Positions 6,431-6,526 of a DNA stretch of 6,526 nucleotides are shown one piece after another. Each line of letters starts with the position of its first letter. Positions within the stretch are counted from its first letter, which is position 1. The DNA is taken from positions 1-6,526 of the forward strand of contig CADBAC010000060.1 in the NCBI GenBank assembly GCA_902792495.1, written 5' to 3'. Position numbers and translations under genes: made by a program. Under the pieces are notes generated by a model. The model was not told where the DNA came from. It made no database searches and saw only the letters and a program-made list of their open reading frames with translations. The stretch comes from Ruminococcus flavefaciens. Its GTDB lineage: Bacteria; Bacillota; Clostridia; Oscillospirales; Ruminococcaceae.

Positions 6431-6526
6431 GGGCGCTCGGAAAGCGCCCCTACAATACGGCTATTCTGCGTGAACGAATTTTGTAGGGGAGCCCGCCCTC
6501 GGGCTCCCGAAACAGATTTTTCGACA
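6431..6526. repeat. Palindromic intergenic repeat, copy B
   Basis: This has the same architecture as copy A, offset by 113-117 bp. Hairpin 1 has arms GGGCGCT (6431-6437) and AGCGCCC (6443-6449). CCCCTACAA (6447-6455) pairs with TTGTAGGGG (6481-6489) across a 25-nt spacer containing CGTGAACGA. Hairpin 2 has arms GGGAGCCCG (6487-6495) and CGGGCTCCC (6500-6508). It ends TTTTTCGACA at the window edge, so more copies may follow. Stem bases differ from copy A but pairing is kept. Confidence 0.8.

Noticed and set aside
6256..6526. CRISPR array
   Set aside because: The repeats are long palindromic units of about 114 bp with related rather than unique spacers, and no cas gene is present.

Overview
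The window looks like chromosomal DNA of a Gram-positive gut or rumen clostridium, most likely Ruminococcus or a close relative (Oscillospiraceae). The evidence is an RNase Y gene (typical of Firmicutes), a clostridial-type 2[4Fe-4S] ferredoxin, strong AGGAGG ribosome binding sites, consensus sigma-A promoters and a secreted protein with a type I dockerin, the hallmark of cellulosome-type systems. The genus is inferred; no rRNA is present. All recognised genes are on the + strand.

Layout: (1) 2-346, the 3' end of hslO (Hsp33 redox chaperone), closed by a hairpin terminator. (2) 382-891, no convincing gene: a consensus promoter (474-502) followed by a roughly 380-nt hairpin-rich leader. (3) 892-2484, rny (RNase Y), closed by a strong terminator whose very T-rich tract runs into the next ribosome binding site. 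(4) 2559-4277, a secreted metalloprotease with an N-terminal dockerin, a Ser/Thr-rich linker and an M6-like HExxHxxGxxD catalytic domain. Four bases later comes (5) 4282-5739, a polytopic O-antigen ligase/polymerase-family membrane protein, then a hairpin and a terminator. (6) 6010-6180, a 56-residue ferredoxin with its own extended -10 promoter and terminator. (7) 6250-6526, a cluster of GC-rich palindromic intergenic repeats: two clear tandem copies of about 114 bp and an upstream remnant.

How the parts relate: hslO, rny and the ferredoxin are housekeeping genes. The accessory part is the protease plus ligase-family pair, which lies close enough to be translationally coupled and has no visible promoter of its own, so it may depend on read-through from rny. 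A Wzy/WaaL/PglL-type enzyme next to a secreted protein with a Ser/Thr-rich linker suggests, without proving, a link between glycan transfer and the dockerin protease. The main unexplained signals are the long structured rny leader, and the terminal repeats, whose paired arms differ between copies yet still pair.
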